From Actinomycetes bacterium (GTDB lineage Bacteria > Actinomycetota > Actinomycetes > Actinomycetales > Microbacteriaceae), in assembly GCA_023431405.1 (NCBI GenBank), contig JAEYVZ010000021.1:1-64000 (forward strand): DNA of 64,000 bases, given 5' to 3'. The position numbers and the translations under genes were made by a program. The notes below the pieces were generated by a model. It was not told the origin of the DNA. It ran no database searches and was given only the letters and a program-made list of their open reading frames with translations. Of the stretch, positions 37,434 to 46,325 are shown piece after piece. Position 1 is the stretch's first letter. The number at the start of each line of letters is the position of its first letter.

Positions 37434-38300
37434 TCAACCGCGTCCGCGGTCGGGCTCGGCGATGGCCGCGCGCGTCACGCGCAGCGCCTCGATCGTGTGG
37501 TCGTACTGCCGCTGCGCCACAGCCATGAAAAGGCAGTCGACGACCGCCAGCTGAGCGATCCGGCTGACCATCGCCCCCACCCGGAAGTCGGTCTCCCTCG
37601 CCTGGGTGGTCAGCACCGCATCCACGCCCTTGCCGAGGGTCGAGTCGCGCACGCTCGTGAGACCGATCGTGGCCGCACCGGCTTCCCGCGCGATGCGGAT
37701 GAAGCGATTCGACTCCGCCGTCTCACCTCGATGCGAGAAGGCGACGGCCACCGTGCCGGGCTGAGGCAGCGCTGCGCATGCCCACGCCTCGTGCGGGTCG
37801 CTGAGGACGAAGGCCGGACTGCCGATGCGAAGCAGCTTGTGCCCCAGGTCGGCGGCGATGAACTGACTCGCCCCCATTCCGTAGAGGAGGATGCGCGCGG
37901 CACCGTCGAGCAGCGCGGCGGCGCGCTCGAGGGTCACCACGTCGAGGCTCGCCAGGGTCTCGTCGATGGCGAGCATCTCGCGAGAGCGGATCTTGGCGAC
38001 GATGTCGGGTAGCGCGTCGGCATCGGTGATGTCGGAGCCGAAGCTCATCCCGTCGCCGAACTGGGCACGCTCTTTGCCGATCTCGGATGCCAGCGCCATG
38101 CGCAGCTGCGCGTAGCCGGTGAAGCCGATGGCCCGACAGAATCGGACGATGGAGGCCACCGACGTCTCGCACAGGTCGGCCAGCTCGTTGATCGTGTTGT
38201 CCACGACCACAGCGGGATCCGTGCGTACGAGGTTCGCCACGCGAGCCAGCGACGGCGACAGCGTTCCCACCGCAGCATCGATGGTGGATTGAATGCTCAT
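37434..38300 (-). CDS. RpiR/MurR-family transcriptional regulator (HTH + SIS)
   Basis: 288 residues from the ATG at 38300, which has GGGAGG upstream. The N-terminal RpiR HTH (NTINELADLCETSVASIVRF) is followed by a SIS sugar-phosphate-binding domain (ILLYGMGASQFIAADLGHKL; VAVAFSHRGETAESNRFIRI). MurR-type members sense MurNAc 6-phosphate, which suits the MurQ and kinase genes transcribed divergently. It likely controls both directions. Confidence 0.92.
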   Translation of the reverse strand: MSIQSTIDAAVGTLSPSLARVANLVRTDPAVVVDNTINELADLCETSVASIVRFCRAIGFTGYAQLRMALASEIGKERAQFGDGMSFGSDITDADALPDIVAKIRSREMLAIDETLASLDVVTLERAAALLDGAARILLYGMGASQFIAADLGHKLLRIGSPAFVLSDPHEAWACAALPQPGTVAVAFSHRGETAESNRFIRIAREAGAATIGLTSVRDSTLGKGVDAVLTTQARETDFRVGAMVSRIAQLAVVDCLFMAVAQRQYDHTIEALRVTRAAIAEPDRGRG

Positions 38301-38358
38301 CGGACCTCCCGCCCCAGTATGTCGCGCCGACGTTCGGGATCGCCGCGATGGAAAGCAG

Positions 38359-38387
38359 TTACGCTTATCACTCTGCAAGTGTAGAGT
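38359..38387 (+). promoter_or_regulatory. Promoter of the kinase-murQ operon with inverted repeat
   Basis: TTACGC (38359-38364) and TAGAGT (38382-38387) are separated by 17 bp. ACTCT-N8-AGAGT overlaps the -10 region and is a candidate RpiR-type operator. It lies 61 bp upstream of the kinase start, in the divergent gap with the regulator. Confidence 0.55.
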
Positions 38388-38448
38388 TCTTACAACGCGG
38401 CTGGCTCACCGGCCGCCCGCACGGACGCATCCCGCAGGAAGAACGCGT

Positions 38449-39351
38449 ATGACAGCCCACCCGGTCCTCGTCGCCGACATCGGCAAATCGACGACCCGCC
38501 TCGCGCGCTCGAGCGGAGGCGTCGTGAGCACCCCGGCTACAGGCCCCGGAATCGCGGGGCTCGCCGCCCCCGGCGGCGCGGCCGACGCGATGAGCCGGCT
38601 GCAGGCATGCATCGACGCTCTCGGCGCGGCCCCCTCCGACGAGACCCCCGTCGCCGTCGCGGTCGGAGTCGCCGGCGCACTCACCGCCCCCACTGCCGCA
38701 GACGAACTCGCCGAGGCGCTCGCCTCGCGATGGAAGATGCCGGCCTGCGTGACATCCGACGTGGTCACCGCCCACCTGGGCGCCCTCGCCGGGGCGCCCG
38801 GCACGATCCTCGTCGCCGGCACCGGCGCGGTGGCCTGGTCGATCTCCGCCGACGGCGAGTCCCGCCTCGCCGACGGCCTCGGACCCGACCGGGGCGACCG
38901 CGGCAGCGGCTACTGGATCGGACGCGCCGGGATGACAGCCGCGCTCGACGGCGAGACGTCGACGACATTGACACGCCGCTGGCGCAGCCACGCGGCCGCG
39001 CTGACCCCGCAGGACGACCCCGGAGCACCCCTCGCCGTCGCGGACGTCGCCGCCTTCGCCAGAACCGTGCTCGACGCCGCCGACAGCGGCGACCCGGCAG
39101 CGGAGGCCATCGTCGCCGACGCGATCCGGGAACTGGTCGCCACCGCGTGCTCGGCGTCCGCCGACGGCGACCCGGTGGCCTGCCTCGGCGGGCTCACCCA
39201 GCACGCAACGTTCGCGCGCCGGCTCCACACCGCTCTGCAGTCGGCCGGCCGGCGGCCGCAGTCCTCTGCCGGATCGGCCCTCCAGGGCGCCGCGCTCGCC
39301 GCCATCCCCCTCGGGCTCCCCCACGAAAGGCTCCTCCACCGTGCCGTCTGA
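38449..39351 (+). CDS. BadF/BadG-type N-acetylhexosamine kinase (GlcNAc/MurNAc kinase)
   Basis: 300 residues, ASKHA fold: phosphate-1 VLVADIGKSTTRLAR, phosphate-2-like ILVAGTGAVAWSIS, then GDRGSGYWIGRAGMTA and the adenosine motif VACLGGLTQHATFARR. This is the family of human NAGK and bacterial MurK, which phosphorylate GlcNAc and/or MurNAc at the 6-position. The gene overlaps murQ by 11 bp, so the product is most likely MurNAc 6-phosphate, the MurQ substrate. Confidence 0.86.
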   Translation: MTAHPVLVADIGKSTTRLARSSGGVVSTPATGPGIAGLAAPGGAADAMSRLQACIDALGAAPSDETPVAVAVGVAGALTAPTAADELAEALASRWKMPACVTSDVVTAHLGALAGAPGTILVAGTGAVAWSISADGESRLADGLGPDRGDRGSGYWIGRAGMTAALDGETSTTLTRRWRSHAAALTPQDDPGAPLAVADVAAFARTVLDAADSGDPAAEAIVADAIRELVATACSASADGDPVACLGGLTQHATFARRLHTALQSAGRRPQSSAGSALQGAALAAIPLGLPHERLLHRAV

Positions 39352-40297
39352 CACCCTGCCTCCCGAGCCCGAACGTCTGGGCGCCCTGATCGCCGAGCTC
39401 GACACGCTGACCACCGAGGCGTTCGACCGCGACCGGGCCGATCTCGATCTCCTCGACACGCGGGCCCTCGTCGCGGCGATGAACCGGGAGGATCAGCGCG
39501 TGGCCGAAGCCGTCGCCGCCTGCGGCGACCGCATCGCCGAGGCCGTCGACGCCATCGTGGCCAGGCTGCGCAGCGGCGGGCGCCTCATCTACCTGGGAGC
39601 AGGTACCGCAGGCCGGGTCGGCATCCTCGACGCGAGCGAGTGCCCGCCGACCTTCGGCACCCCGCCCGAGCTGGTCGTCGGTCTGATCGCCGGCGGCGAG
39701 ACAGCCATCCACACTGCCGTCGAAGGCGCCGAGGACGACCCCGACGGCGTCGTGCCCGACTTCGAACGGCTCGGGGTGAACGAACGGGATGCCGTGGTGG
39801 GCATCTCGGCATCCGGGCGCACGCCGTATGTGCGCGGCGCCCTGGTGCACGCCCGCGCGCGCGGCGCGCTGACGATCGCCGTGGCCGCCAACGCCGACTC
39901 GGCCATCGGCACGGTGGCGGACATCGCCATCGAGACCGTCGTCGGGCCCGAGTTCGTCGCCGGATCGACGCGGCTGAAAGCAGGTACCGCGCAGAAGCTC
40001 GTGGCCAACATGCTGACCACCCTCACCATGGTCAAGCTCGGGAAGACCTACCGGGGTGTCATGGTCGACCTCCTCGCCACGAACGCGAAGCTGCGCGCCC
40101 GCTCCATCCGCACGGTCGCCCTCGTCGCCGGCTGCGATCATGCCGAGGCCGAACGCGCCCTGGCCGAGGTCGGCGGCGGCGTCAAGCGCGCCATCCTGAG
40201 GGTGCTCACCGGCATGGATGCCGACGCCACCGCCCGCGCGCTCGACGACGCAGACGGATTCCTGCGCGTCGCTCTCGACCGCGCCCCGGCTCGCTGA
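39341..40297 (+). CDS. murQ: N-acetylmuramic acid 6-phosphate etherase MurQ
   Basis: 318 residues with a GTG start inside the end of the kinase gene. SIS-domain enzyme with the full MurQ signatures: RLIYLGAGTAGRVGILDASE then CPPTFG, IAGGETAIHTAVEGAEDD (catalytic Glu), VVGISASGRTPYV and FVAGSTRLKAGTAQKLVANM. It cleaves the lactyl ether of MurNAc 6-phosphate to give GlcNAc 6-phosphate and D-lactate. This anchors the cluster in cell-wall sugar scavenging or recycling. Confidence 0.96.
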   Translation: MPSDTLPPEPERLGALIAELDTLTTEAFDRDRADLDLLDTRALVAAMNREDQRVAEAVAACGDRIAEAVDAIVARLRSGGRLIYLGAGTAGRVGILDASECPPTFGTPPELVVGLIAGGETAIHTAVEGAEDDPDGVVPDFERLGVNERDAVVGISASGRTPYVRGALVHARARGALTIAVAANADSAIGTVADIAIETVVGPEFVAGSTRLKAGTAQKLVANMLTTLTMVKLGKTYRGVMVDLLATNAKLRARSIRTVALVAGCDHAEAERALAEVGGGVKRAILRVLTGMDADATARALDDADGFLRVALDRAPAR

Positions 40298-40444
40298 GAA
40301 GAGCGCCCGCCCTCCTGAGACGCGTGCGTCGCGGCGCGGCGCGCCTCGACAGCGAGTGGCTCGCACCCGCCGCGGACGAGCGCCGATAGCCTGAGCACGT
40401 CCCGCACCGACGCAGGATGCCGTCCGCTCACCCGAGGAGCCCCC

Positions 40445-41905
40445 ATGTCCGACGTGGACCCGAGGTCTACCCCCGCGACCCCGAAGCCGCCGATGCCCAG
40501 CGACACCCGCGCGCTCGGGGCGATCGGAGGGGTGTTCCAAGACACCGTGCCCGAACGGGAGATCCCCCGGCGCCAGGTCGTCTCGTGGGCGATGTGGGAC
40601 TGGGCGATGCAGCCGTTCAACACCGTCATCCTCACCTTCGTGTGGATCGCCCTGTACCTGACCTCGCGCCAGTTCCTCGACCCGGCGGTGCGCGAATCGG
40701 GCCTCCTCGCCGACGGCAGCTACATGAACTGCAACGACACGCGGTACCTCGGGAGCGACTACTGCCAGGGGCTCACCGACCTGTCGGAGTGGTGGGGCTG
40801 GGCGAACTTCGCCGCTGGCATCCTGATCCTGCTCCTGGCTCCCGTGCTCGGCCAGCAGGCCGACGCGCGCGGCAGCAAGAAGAAGTGGGTGCTGGCATCC
40901 ACGATCCTCATCGCCCTCGTGCAGTTCTCGCTCTTCTTCGTCGACGGCGACCCCGCGTACTTCTGGTTCGGCGCCCTCGCCGTCGCCATGGGGGCGGTCG
41001 TCGCCGAGATCGGGAACGTCAGCTACTACGCGATGCTCTCGGAAGTGTCGACGCCCAAGACCGTGGGCCGCGTCTCCGGGCTCGGCTGGGGCCTCGGCTA
41101 CATCGGCGGCGTCGTCGCGCTCATCGTGTGCATCCCGGTGCTGTTCGGCCTCGGCCAGAGCGAGCCGCTCGCCTACAAGCTCGTCGCGGTCGTCTGCGGC
41201 GTGTGGACGCTGGTCTTCTCGATTCCCCTCTTCCGCAACGTGCCGGAGTCGCCGGCCTACGGCGGCCCCGAGAAGACGGGCATCATCGGCTCGTACGTGG
41301 TGCTGGCCAAGAACCTCCGCGCGCTGTTCCGCACCAACCGGCAGACCTTCTGGTTCCTCGCCGCCGCGGCCGTCTACCGCGACGGCCTCGCCGGTGTCTT
41401 CGCCTTCGGCGCGGTGCTGGCCGCACAGGGGTTCGGCTTCTCGTTCCTCGAAGTCATCGTCTTCGGCCTGGCCGCCAACCTCGTGGCGGGCATCTCGACC
41501 ATCGCCGCCGGGCGGCTCGACGACGTGATCGGCGCCCGCAAGCTCATCATCATCGCCCTGTCGGGGCTCGTGGCGATGGCCTTCGTCGTGTTCGCGCTGA
41601 AGGATCTGGGCACGATCGTGTTCTGGGTGTGCGGGCTGCTCCTGTGCGCCTTCGTCGGCCCCGCGCAGGCGGCGAGCCGCAGTATGCTCACGCGCCTGAC
41701 CCCGCCGAGCATGCAGGGCGAGATCTTCGGGCTCTACGCGACGACCGGCCGGGTCGCTTCGTTCCTCTCGCCGCTCGCGTGGTCGCTGTCGCTGGCACTG
41801 TTCGGCGGCATCGTCTACGGCGTGCTCGGCATCGGCGTGGTGCTCCTGATCGGCCTCATCATGCTGCTGTTCGTGCGCCTTCCGAAGCACACGCGCGCCT
41901 CTTGA
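40445..41905 (+). CDS. UMF1/Atg22-type MFS transporter
   Basis: 486 residues, 12 predicted membrane helices. The N-terminal VVSWAMWDWAMQPFNTVILT is characteristic of the UMF1 (unknown major facilitator 1)/Atg22-like group. Other MFS features are QADARGSKKKWVLASTILI and AASRSMLTRLTPPSMQGEIF. Atg22 exports amino acids from the yeast vacuole, while bacterial substrates are unknown. It follows MurQ by 147 bp without an obvious operon link. Confidence 0.9.
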   Translation: MSDVDPRSTPATPKPPMPSDTRALGAIGGVFQDTVPEREIPRRQVVSWAMWDWAMQPFNTVILTFVWIALYLTSRQFLDPAVRESGLLADGSYMNCNDTRYLGSDYCQGLTDLSEWWGWANFAAGILILLLAPVLGQQADARGSKKKWVLASTILIALVQFSLFFVDGDPAYFWFGALAVAMGAVVAEIGNVSYYAMLSEVSTPKTVGRVSGLGWGLGYIGGVVALIVCIPVLFGLGQSEPLAYKLVAVVCGVWTLVFSIPLFRNVPESPAYGGPEKTGIIGSYVVLAKNLRALFRTNRQTFWFLAAAAVYRDGLAGVFAFGAVLAAQGFGFSFLEVIVFGLAANLVAGISTIAAGRLDDVIGARKLIIIALSGLVAMAFVVFALKDLGTIVFWVCGLLLCAFVGPAQAASRSMLTRLTPPSMQGEIFGLYATTGRVASFLSPLAWSLSLALFGGIVYGVLGIGVVLLIGLIMLLFVRLPKHTRAS

Positions 41906-41919
41906 GGCGGGCGCGCGTG

Positions 41920-42002
41920 GCGTAACTCCTGCGATCCGTGGCGTGCCGGGCGCGACACGCCGGGATCGGCCGCGCGAGCGCGCGGATCTGCAGGAGTTAC
42001 GC
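41920..42002. repeat. 83-bp structured element with 13-bp terminal inverted repeats and two inner hairpins
   Basis: GCGTAACTCCTGC (41920-41932) is perfectly complementary to 41990-42002. Inside are GATCC-gt-GGCGTG-N10-CACGCC-g-GGATC (41933-41967) and CCGCGC-GAGC-GCGCGG (41970-41985). The element would fold into a three-way junction as RNA or cruciform DNA. It lies between the stops of two convergent transporter genes, where it could act as a bidirectional terminator or be a REP/MITE-like repeat. Confidence 0.7.
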
Positions 42003-42010
42003 AGATGACG

Positions 42011-43678
42011 TCAGCGCCGCACGTGGCGGCGCCACGGCATCGAGACGCCCTTCTCGTTCTCCGACTCCACCTCGAGCCCGTAGTGCTCACCGATGTGGGC
42101 GACGAACTCGGTGCGCCGGGCCCGCTCGTACGCCCGCCTCTCGCGGCGGAAGGCGACGATCGTGGCCCAACAGATGAGCAGCATCACGATGCTGAACGGC
42201 AGCGCGATGATGATCGCCGCCGTCTGCAGCGCGACGAGTCCGCCCGCGATGAGCAGCGCCACCGCGAGGATCGCCGTGATGAAGGTGAACGCCGCCCGCA
42301 CCGTGCGGCTGGGCTCGGGGTTGCCGCCGGTGGCCAGCATCCCCATGACGAGCGCGCCGGAGTCGGCCGACGTCACGAAGAAGATCGCGATGAGGATGAT
42401 GCCGCCGATCGTCAGGAGCAGCGTGCCCGGCAGGTGCTCGAAGAGGCGGAACAGCGCGCCTTCGATGTTCACTCCGCCGTCGGGTTCGGTCATCGATCCG
42501 GGTTCGTCGATCTCGAGCTTCAGCGCGGAGCCGCCCAGCACCGCGAACCACAGCACGCCGAGCATCGTCGGGACGATGAGCACACCCATCACGAACTGTC
42601 GCACCGTGCGGCCCCGACTCACGCGCGCGATGAAGATGCCGACGAACGGTGCCCACGAGATCCACCAGCCCCAGTAGAACGCGGTCCATGCCGCCTGCCA
42701 CTCCTGGCCGGGCACGCCTTGGAACGCGCTCACACTGAAGCTGAGGCCGATGTAGTTCTGCAGGTACGCGCCGATGGACTGCACCCATTCACGCAGGATG
42801 TACTCGGTGTTGCCGGCGAAGAGGATGAACACGACCAGCAGCGCCGCCAGCACGAGGTTGATCGATGACAGCCACTTCATGCCCTTGGTGACGCCCGAGA
42901 GCACCGAGAAGAGCACCGCGGCCGTGATGACGGCGATGATGACGACCTGCTCCATGAGTCCCGGGTCGGAGAGGATGCCGGCGGCATCCAGTCCGGAGCT
43001 GATCTGCATGACGCCGAGCCCGAGGCTGGTCGCGACGCCGAACAGGGTTCCGACGAGCGCGACCGCGTCGATCGCGTTGCCCCAGCCGCCGCGCACCCGG
43101 CGGCCGAGCACCGGCTCCAGCGCCCACCGGATCGACAGCGGCCGACGGCGACGGTGGATCGCGTAGGCAAGGGCGAGGCCGACGACGACGTAGATGGCCC
43201 ACGCCTGCACGCCCCAGTGGAGGTAGGTCTGTGTGAGCGCGGCCTGAGCGAGCTGCGCGCTCGTGCCCTCGAGGCCGGGCTTCGGCGTCACATAGTGGCT
43301 GAGCGGCTCGCTCACGCCGTAGAAGACGAGACCGATGCCCATGCCCGCCGCGAACAGGAGGGAGAACCACGCGAGCATCGAGAACTCGGGCTCGTCGTCG
43401 TCGCGGCCGAGCTTGATGTCGCCGAAGCGGCTGAACCCGAGGAACAGGCAGAACGCGACGAAGAACGCCGTGATCAGCACGTAGTACCAGCTGAAGCCGT
43501 TGACGATGGCGGCCTGGATGGTGCCGAAGAAGGTCTCGGCTTCACGCGGGAACACGATGGCGAAGGCACTGAACAGCACGACGACGGCGGCGGCCGGTCC
43601 GACGACCCACGCGCTGGGCGCGCGGCGCGGAGCGATCGCGGTGTCCGTGGCTTCTTCGGGTATCGAATCGTGATTCAC
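42011..43678 (-). CDS. BCCT-family betaine/choline/carnitine transporter
   Basis: 555 residues, about 12 membrane helices. The BCCT core is clear: AAGMGIGLVFYGVSEPLSHY (glycine-rich unwound TM3), LHWGVQAWAIYVVVGLALAY and the aromatic segment ISWAPFVGIFIARVSRGRTV. The MGIGLVF sequence matches Na+-coupled glycine-betaine carriers such as BetP/OpuD more than proton-coupled choline carriers. A short charged C-terminal tail may sense osmolality. It is monocistronic. Confidence 0.94.
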   Translation of the reverse strand: MNHDSIPEEATDTAIAPRRAPSAWVVGPAAAVVVLFSAFAIVFPREAETFFGTIQAAIVNGFSWYYVLITAFFVAFCLFLGFSRFGDIKLGRDDDEPEFSMLAWFSLLFAAGMGIGLVFYGVSEPLSHYVTPKPGLEGTSAQLAQAALTQTYLHWGVQAWAIYVVVGLALAYAIHRRRRPLSIRWALEPVLGRRVRGGWGNAIDAVALVGTLFGVATSLGLGVMQISSGLDAAGILSDPGLMEQVVIIAVITAAVLFSVLSGVTKGMKWLSSINLVLAALLVVFILFAGNTEYILREWVQSIGAYLQNYIGLSFSVSAFQGVPGQEWQAAWTAFYWGWWISWAPFVGIFIARVSRGRTVRQFVMGVLIVPTMLGVLWFAVLGGSALKLEIDEPGSMTEPDGGVNIEGALFRLFEHLPGTLLLTIGGIILIAIFFVTSADSGALVMGMLATGGNPEPSRTVRAAFTFITAILAVALLIAGGLVALQTAAIIIALPFSIVMLLICWATIVAFRRERRAYERARRTEFVAHIGEHYGLEVESENEKGVSMPWRRHVRR

Positions 43679-43720
43679 CCGCCCCAGGGTACCCGGACGG
43701 GCGTTTCACCCCCGTTCGAG

Positions 43721-43780
43721 GGGTCAGGCGCAGGGCGATCAGGCGCCGCGGGGTCAGGCGCAGGGCGATCAGGCGCCGCG
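43721..43780. repeat. Perfect 30-bp tandem duplication across the dcd 3' end
   Basis: The 30-bp unit 43721-43750 is repeated exactly at 43751-43780. The second copy covers the last codons and stop of the dCTP deaminase gene, so the other copy lies just past the stop. This looks like a recent slippage duplication. Confidence 0.88.
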
Positions 43781-44374
43781 CGATCCGGCGTCGCTGGCAC
43801 CCACGTCGGTGCGGTGGAAGTTCTGGAACGACCGGGAGGCGGTGGGGCCGCGCTGACCCTGGTAGCGGTTGCCGTAGGGACCGGCGCCGTACGGGGTCTC
43901 GGTGGCAGACGACAGCCGGAAGAAACAGAGCTGACCGATCTTCATCCCCGGCCACAGCTTGATCGGGAGGGTTGCGACGTTCGAGAGCTCGAGCGTGACG
44001 TGCCCCGAGAAACCGGGATCGATGAAGCCGGCGGTCGAGTGGGTGAGGAGCCCCAGTCGGCCCAGCGACGACTTGCCCTCCAGGCGGGCGGCGATGTCGT
44101 CGGGCAGCGTCACCTGCTCGTACGTCGAACCGAGCACGAACTCGCCCGGGTGCAGGATGAACGGCTCGTCGGGGGCCACCTCGATGAGGTGGGTGAGGTC
44201 GGGCTGGTCTTCGGCCGGGTCGATGAACGGGTACTTGTGGTTGTCGAACAGCCGGAAGTAGCGGTCGAGGCGCACGTCGACGCTCGATGGCTGAACCATC
44301 GCCGGGTCCCACGGGTCGAGTCCGACCCGCTCGATCTCGATCTCCCGGCGGATGTCACGGTCACTCAGCAGCAC
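43769..44374 (-). CDS. dcd: dCTP deaminase (probably bifunctional, dUMP-forming)
   Basis: 201 residues. Trimeric dUTPase-like fold: MLLSDRDIRREIEIERVGLD, SSLGRLGLLTHSTAGFIDPG, then SGHVTLELSNV and GMKIGQLCFFRL. The catalytic Glu lies in ELSN. The TAGFIDPG form resembles actinobacterial/archaeal enzymes that deaminate dCTP and hydrolyse the triphosphate directly to dUMP; the E. coli monofunctional enzyme differs here. The C-terminus is slightly long (SDAGSRGA) and lies within a 30-bp tandem duplication. Confidence 0.94.
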   Translation of the reverse strand: MLLSDRDIRREIEIERVGLDPWDPAMVQPSSVDVRLDRYFRLFDNHKYPFIDPAEDQPDLTHLIEVAPDEPFILHPGEFVLGSTYEQVTLPDDIAARLEGKSSLGRLGLLTHSTAGFIDPGFSGHVTLELSNVATLPIKLWPGMKIGQLCFFRLSSATETPYGAGPYGNRYQGQRGPTASRSFQNFHRTDVGASDAGSRGA

Positions 44375-44403
44375 GGCACCAGCGTACTGGCCGCGCGACG
44401 GCG

Positions 44404-44892
44404 TCAGCGGTCGCGTCCGGGCGCGTGATCGAAGATGAGGCTTGTGTTGGTGGCGGCGACCTCGGGGCGAAGGCTCAGCGTGTCGGATACGAGCTCGCGG
44501 AGGGCCGCGGCATCCGTCACCGCCACGTGGAGGAGGAAGTCGCGGTCGCCGGCGACGAAGTACACGTGCCGCGTCGCGGGCAGTTCTTCGAGGTACGCCT
44601 GGAACCGGCGCAGGTCGCCGCGCGCGTGCGCGTGCAGGCGGATCGAGATGAGCGCTTCGAGCCGGAGTCCCAGCGCGGCGGGCGCGACCTCGGCCCGGAA
44701 GCCCGTGATGACCCCGGATGCCATGAGCGCCCGCACCCGGTTGTGCGCCGTCGACTCCGCCACACCGACGCTCTCGGCGAGCCGGCTGTACGGCATCCTC
44801 CCGTCGCGGGCGAGTTCGCGCAGCAGCGCCCGGTCGATGGCGTCGAGTTCGCGCGGGCTGTCGGACTCGGTGAGGGAAGTTCGCTGCGGCAT
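44404..44892 (-). CDS. Lrp/AsnC-family transcriptional regulator
   Basis: 162 residues. The N-terminal winged HTH (DAIDRALLRELARDGRMPYS then ESVGVAESTAHNRVRALMAS) is followed by a RAM ligand domain (VYFVAGDRDFLLHVAVTDAA). It is transcribed away from a D-amino-acid dehydrogenase gene across a 136-bp gap, the usual layout of a regulator and its amino-acid-catabolic target. An amino acid is the probable ligand. Confidence 0.92.
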   Translation of the reverse strand: MPQRTSLTESDSPRELDAIDRALLRELARDGRMPYSRLAESVGVAESTAHNRVRALMASGVITGFRAEVAPAALGLRLEALISIRLHAHARGDLRRFQAYLEELPATRHVYFVAGDRDFLLHVAVTDAAALRELVSDTLSLRPEVAATNTSLIFDHAPGRDR

Positions 44893-45028
44893 CCGGTTCT
44901 CTTCTCTTGCCACGTGATTTCTTCGATCATGGCGCCTTTCGGTGAGGAATCTCCACAGTTCTCCCCACCGTGGCGCGGATATCTGCATACTTCGACTGAT
45001 TCCCGGCAACGAAGCGAAGGAGGTCGCC

Positions 45029-46249
45029 GTGCGTGCGATCGTGATCGGCGCGGGCATGGTGGGCCTCGCCACGGCGTGGCACCTGCAGGAGCGCGGCGCG
45101 GAGGTGACGGTGCTCGACCGCACGGGCGTGGCTGCCGGCTCATCGTGGGGCAATGCGGGGTGGCTCGCCCCCGGCAAGACGATCCCGCTCGCCGACCCGA
45201 GTGTGTGGACGTACGGCCCGAAGGCGCTGCTCGACCCCGACGCCGCGCTCCACGTGCCGATGCGCGCCGACGTCGGCCTGTGGTCGTTCCTCGCCCGCTT
45301 CGCCGCCCACGGCACGCATCGCGCCTGGGACCGCACGATGGCAGCCCTGACCCCCATCGACCGGATTGCGCTGGAGTGCTTCGACGAACTCACCGACGGC
45401 GGCGTCGACTCGTGGACCCGCGAAGGTCCGTTCATCATCGGGTTCGCGGCCGAGCAGCAGTCGGCGGGCTTCCTGCGAGAGCTGGAAGGCGTAGCACGAC
45501 ACGGGCAGGACGTGCCCCACGAACGGCTCGACGACCCCCGCGAGCTGGCGCCGCAGCTGTCGGATGCCGTGAAGGTCGCCTACCGCCTCGACGGGCAGCG
45601 GTTCTTCGAACCCGGCCCCTTCGTGCAGGCGCTCGCCGACGCCGTCGTCGCCCGCGGGGGCGCGATCCGCACGGGAGCCACCGTCACCGACGTGCGCTCA
45701 GCGGGAACCCCGACGGTGACGCTCGCCGAGGGTGAGACGCTCACCGCCGACGCCGTCGTGATCGCGACCGGCGCCTGGATGCCGCACCTCTCCCGCCCAT
45801 TGGGCGTGAAGGTGCGCGTGCAGGCGGGCCGCGGCTACTCGTTCACCGTCGACACCGACGAGCCGGCACGGCATCCGGTGTACCTCCCCTTCCAGCGCAT
45901 CGCGTGCACCCCCTACCAGGGACGGTTCCGCATCGCGGGGACGATGGAGTTCCGCAGCCCCGACGAGCCGCTGCAGCCACGCCGCATCCAGGCGATCATC
46001 AACCAGGCGCGCACCTTGCTCACCGGCGTCGACCTCGACCACCGTCACGACGAATGGGTCGGCTCGCGGCCGGTCACCCCCGACGGCCTGCCCCTCGTGG
46101 GCGCGACCCGCGCGCCGGGCGTGTACGTCGCCGGAGGCCATGGCATGTGGGGCGTCGTGCTCGGCCCCGCGACCGGCAAGCTGCTCGCGGAGCAGATCGT
46201 CACCGGGCGGACCGACCCGATCATCGCCCCCTTCGACCCGCTGCGCTGA
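45029..46249 (+). CDS. FAD-dependent D-amino-acid dehydrogenase (DadA-type)
   Basis: 406 residues from a GTG at 45029 with an excellent AAGGAGG upstream; the longer open frame has no signal. The Rossmann motif IVIGAGMVGLATAWHLQERG binds FAD, and SSWGNAGWLAPGKTIPLADP is typical of DadA. The C-terminal WVGSRPVTPDGLPLVGATRA then GVYVAGGHGMWGV completes the flavin site. It would oxidise D-amino acids to keto acids, passing electrons to the membrane. The divergent Lrp-type gene probably regulates it. Confidence 0.9.
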   Translation: MRAIVIGAGMVGLATAWHLQERGAEVTVLDRTGVAAGSSWGNAGWLAPGKTIPLADPSVWTYGPKALLDPDAALHVPMRADVGLWSFLARFAAHGTHRAWDRTMAALTPIDRIALECFDELTDGGVDSWTREGPFIIGFAAEQQSAGFLRELEGVARHGQDVPHERLDDPRELAPQLSDAVKVAYRLDGQRFFEPGPFVQALADAVVARGGAIRTGATVTDVRSAGTPTVTLAEGETLTADAVVIATGAWMPHLSRPLGVKVRVQAGRGYSFTVDTDEPARHPVYLPFQRIACTPYQGRFRIAGTMEFRSPDEPLQPRRIQAIINQARTLLTGVDLDHRHDEWVGSRPVTPDGLPLVGATRAPGVYVAGGHGMWGVVLGPATGKLLAEQIVTGRTDPIIAPFDPLR

Positions 46250-46325
46250 CCCATAGGCGAGCCACCCCGCGACTCCGGCACCCTCCGGCGCGGCTGATAT
46301 GCTGACCGAGCGCGTTCGCGCGCAC

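Noticed and set aside
39194..41890. Minus-strand open frame of 898 codons opposite murQ and the MFS gene
   Set aside because: The translation is rich in Arg/Asp/Glu/His without domain motifs, and it lies antisense to two well-recognised genes; it is a high-GC shadow frame.
43721..43780. Possible minimal CRISPR array (two 30-bp repeats)
   Set aside because: The units are directly adjacent with no spacer, overlap a coding end, and no cas gene is present.
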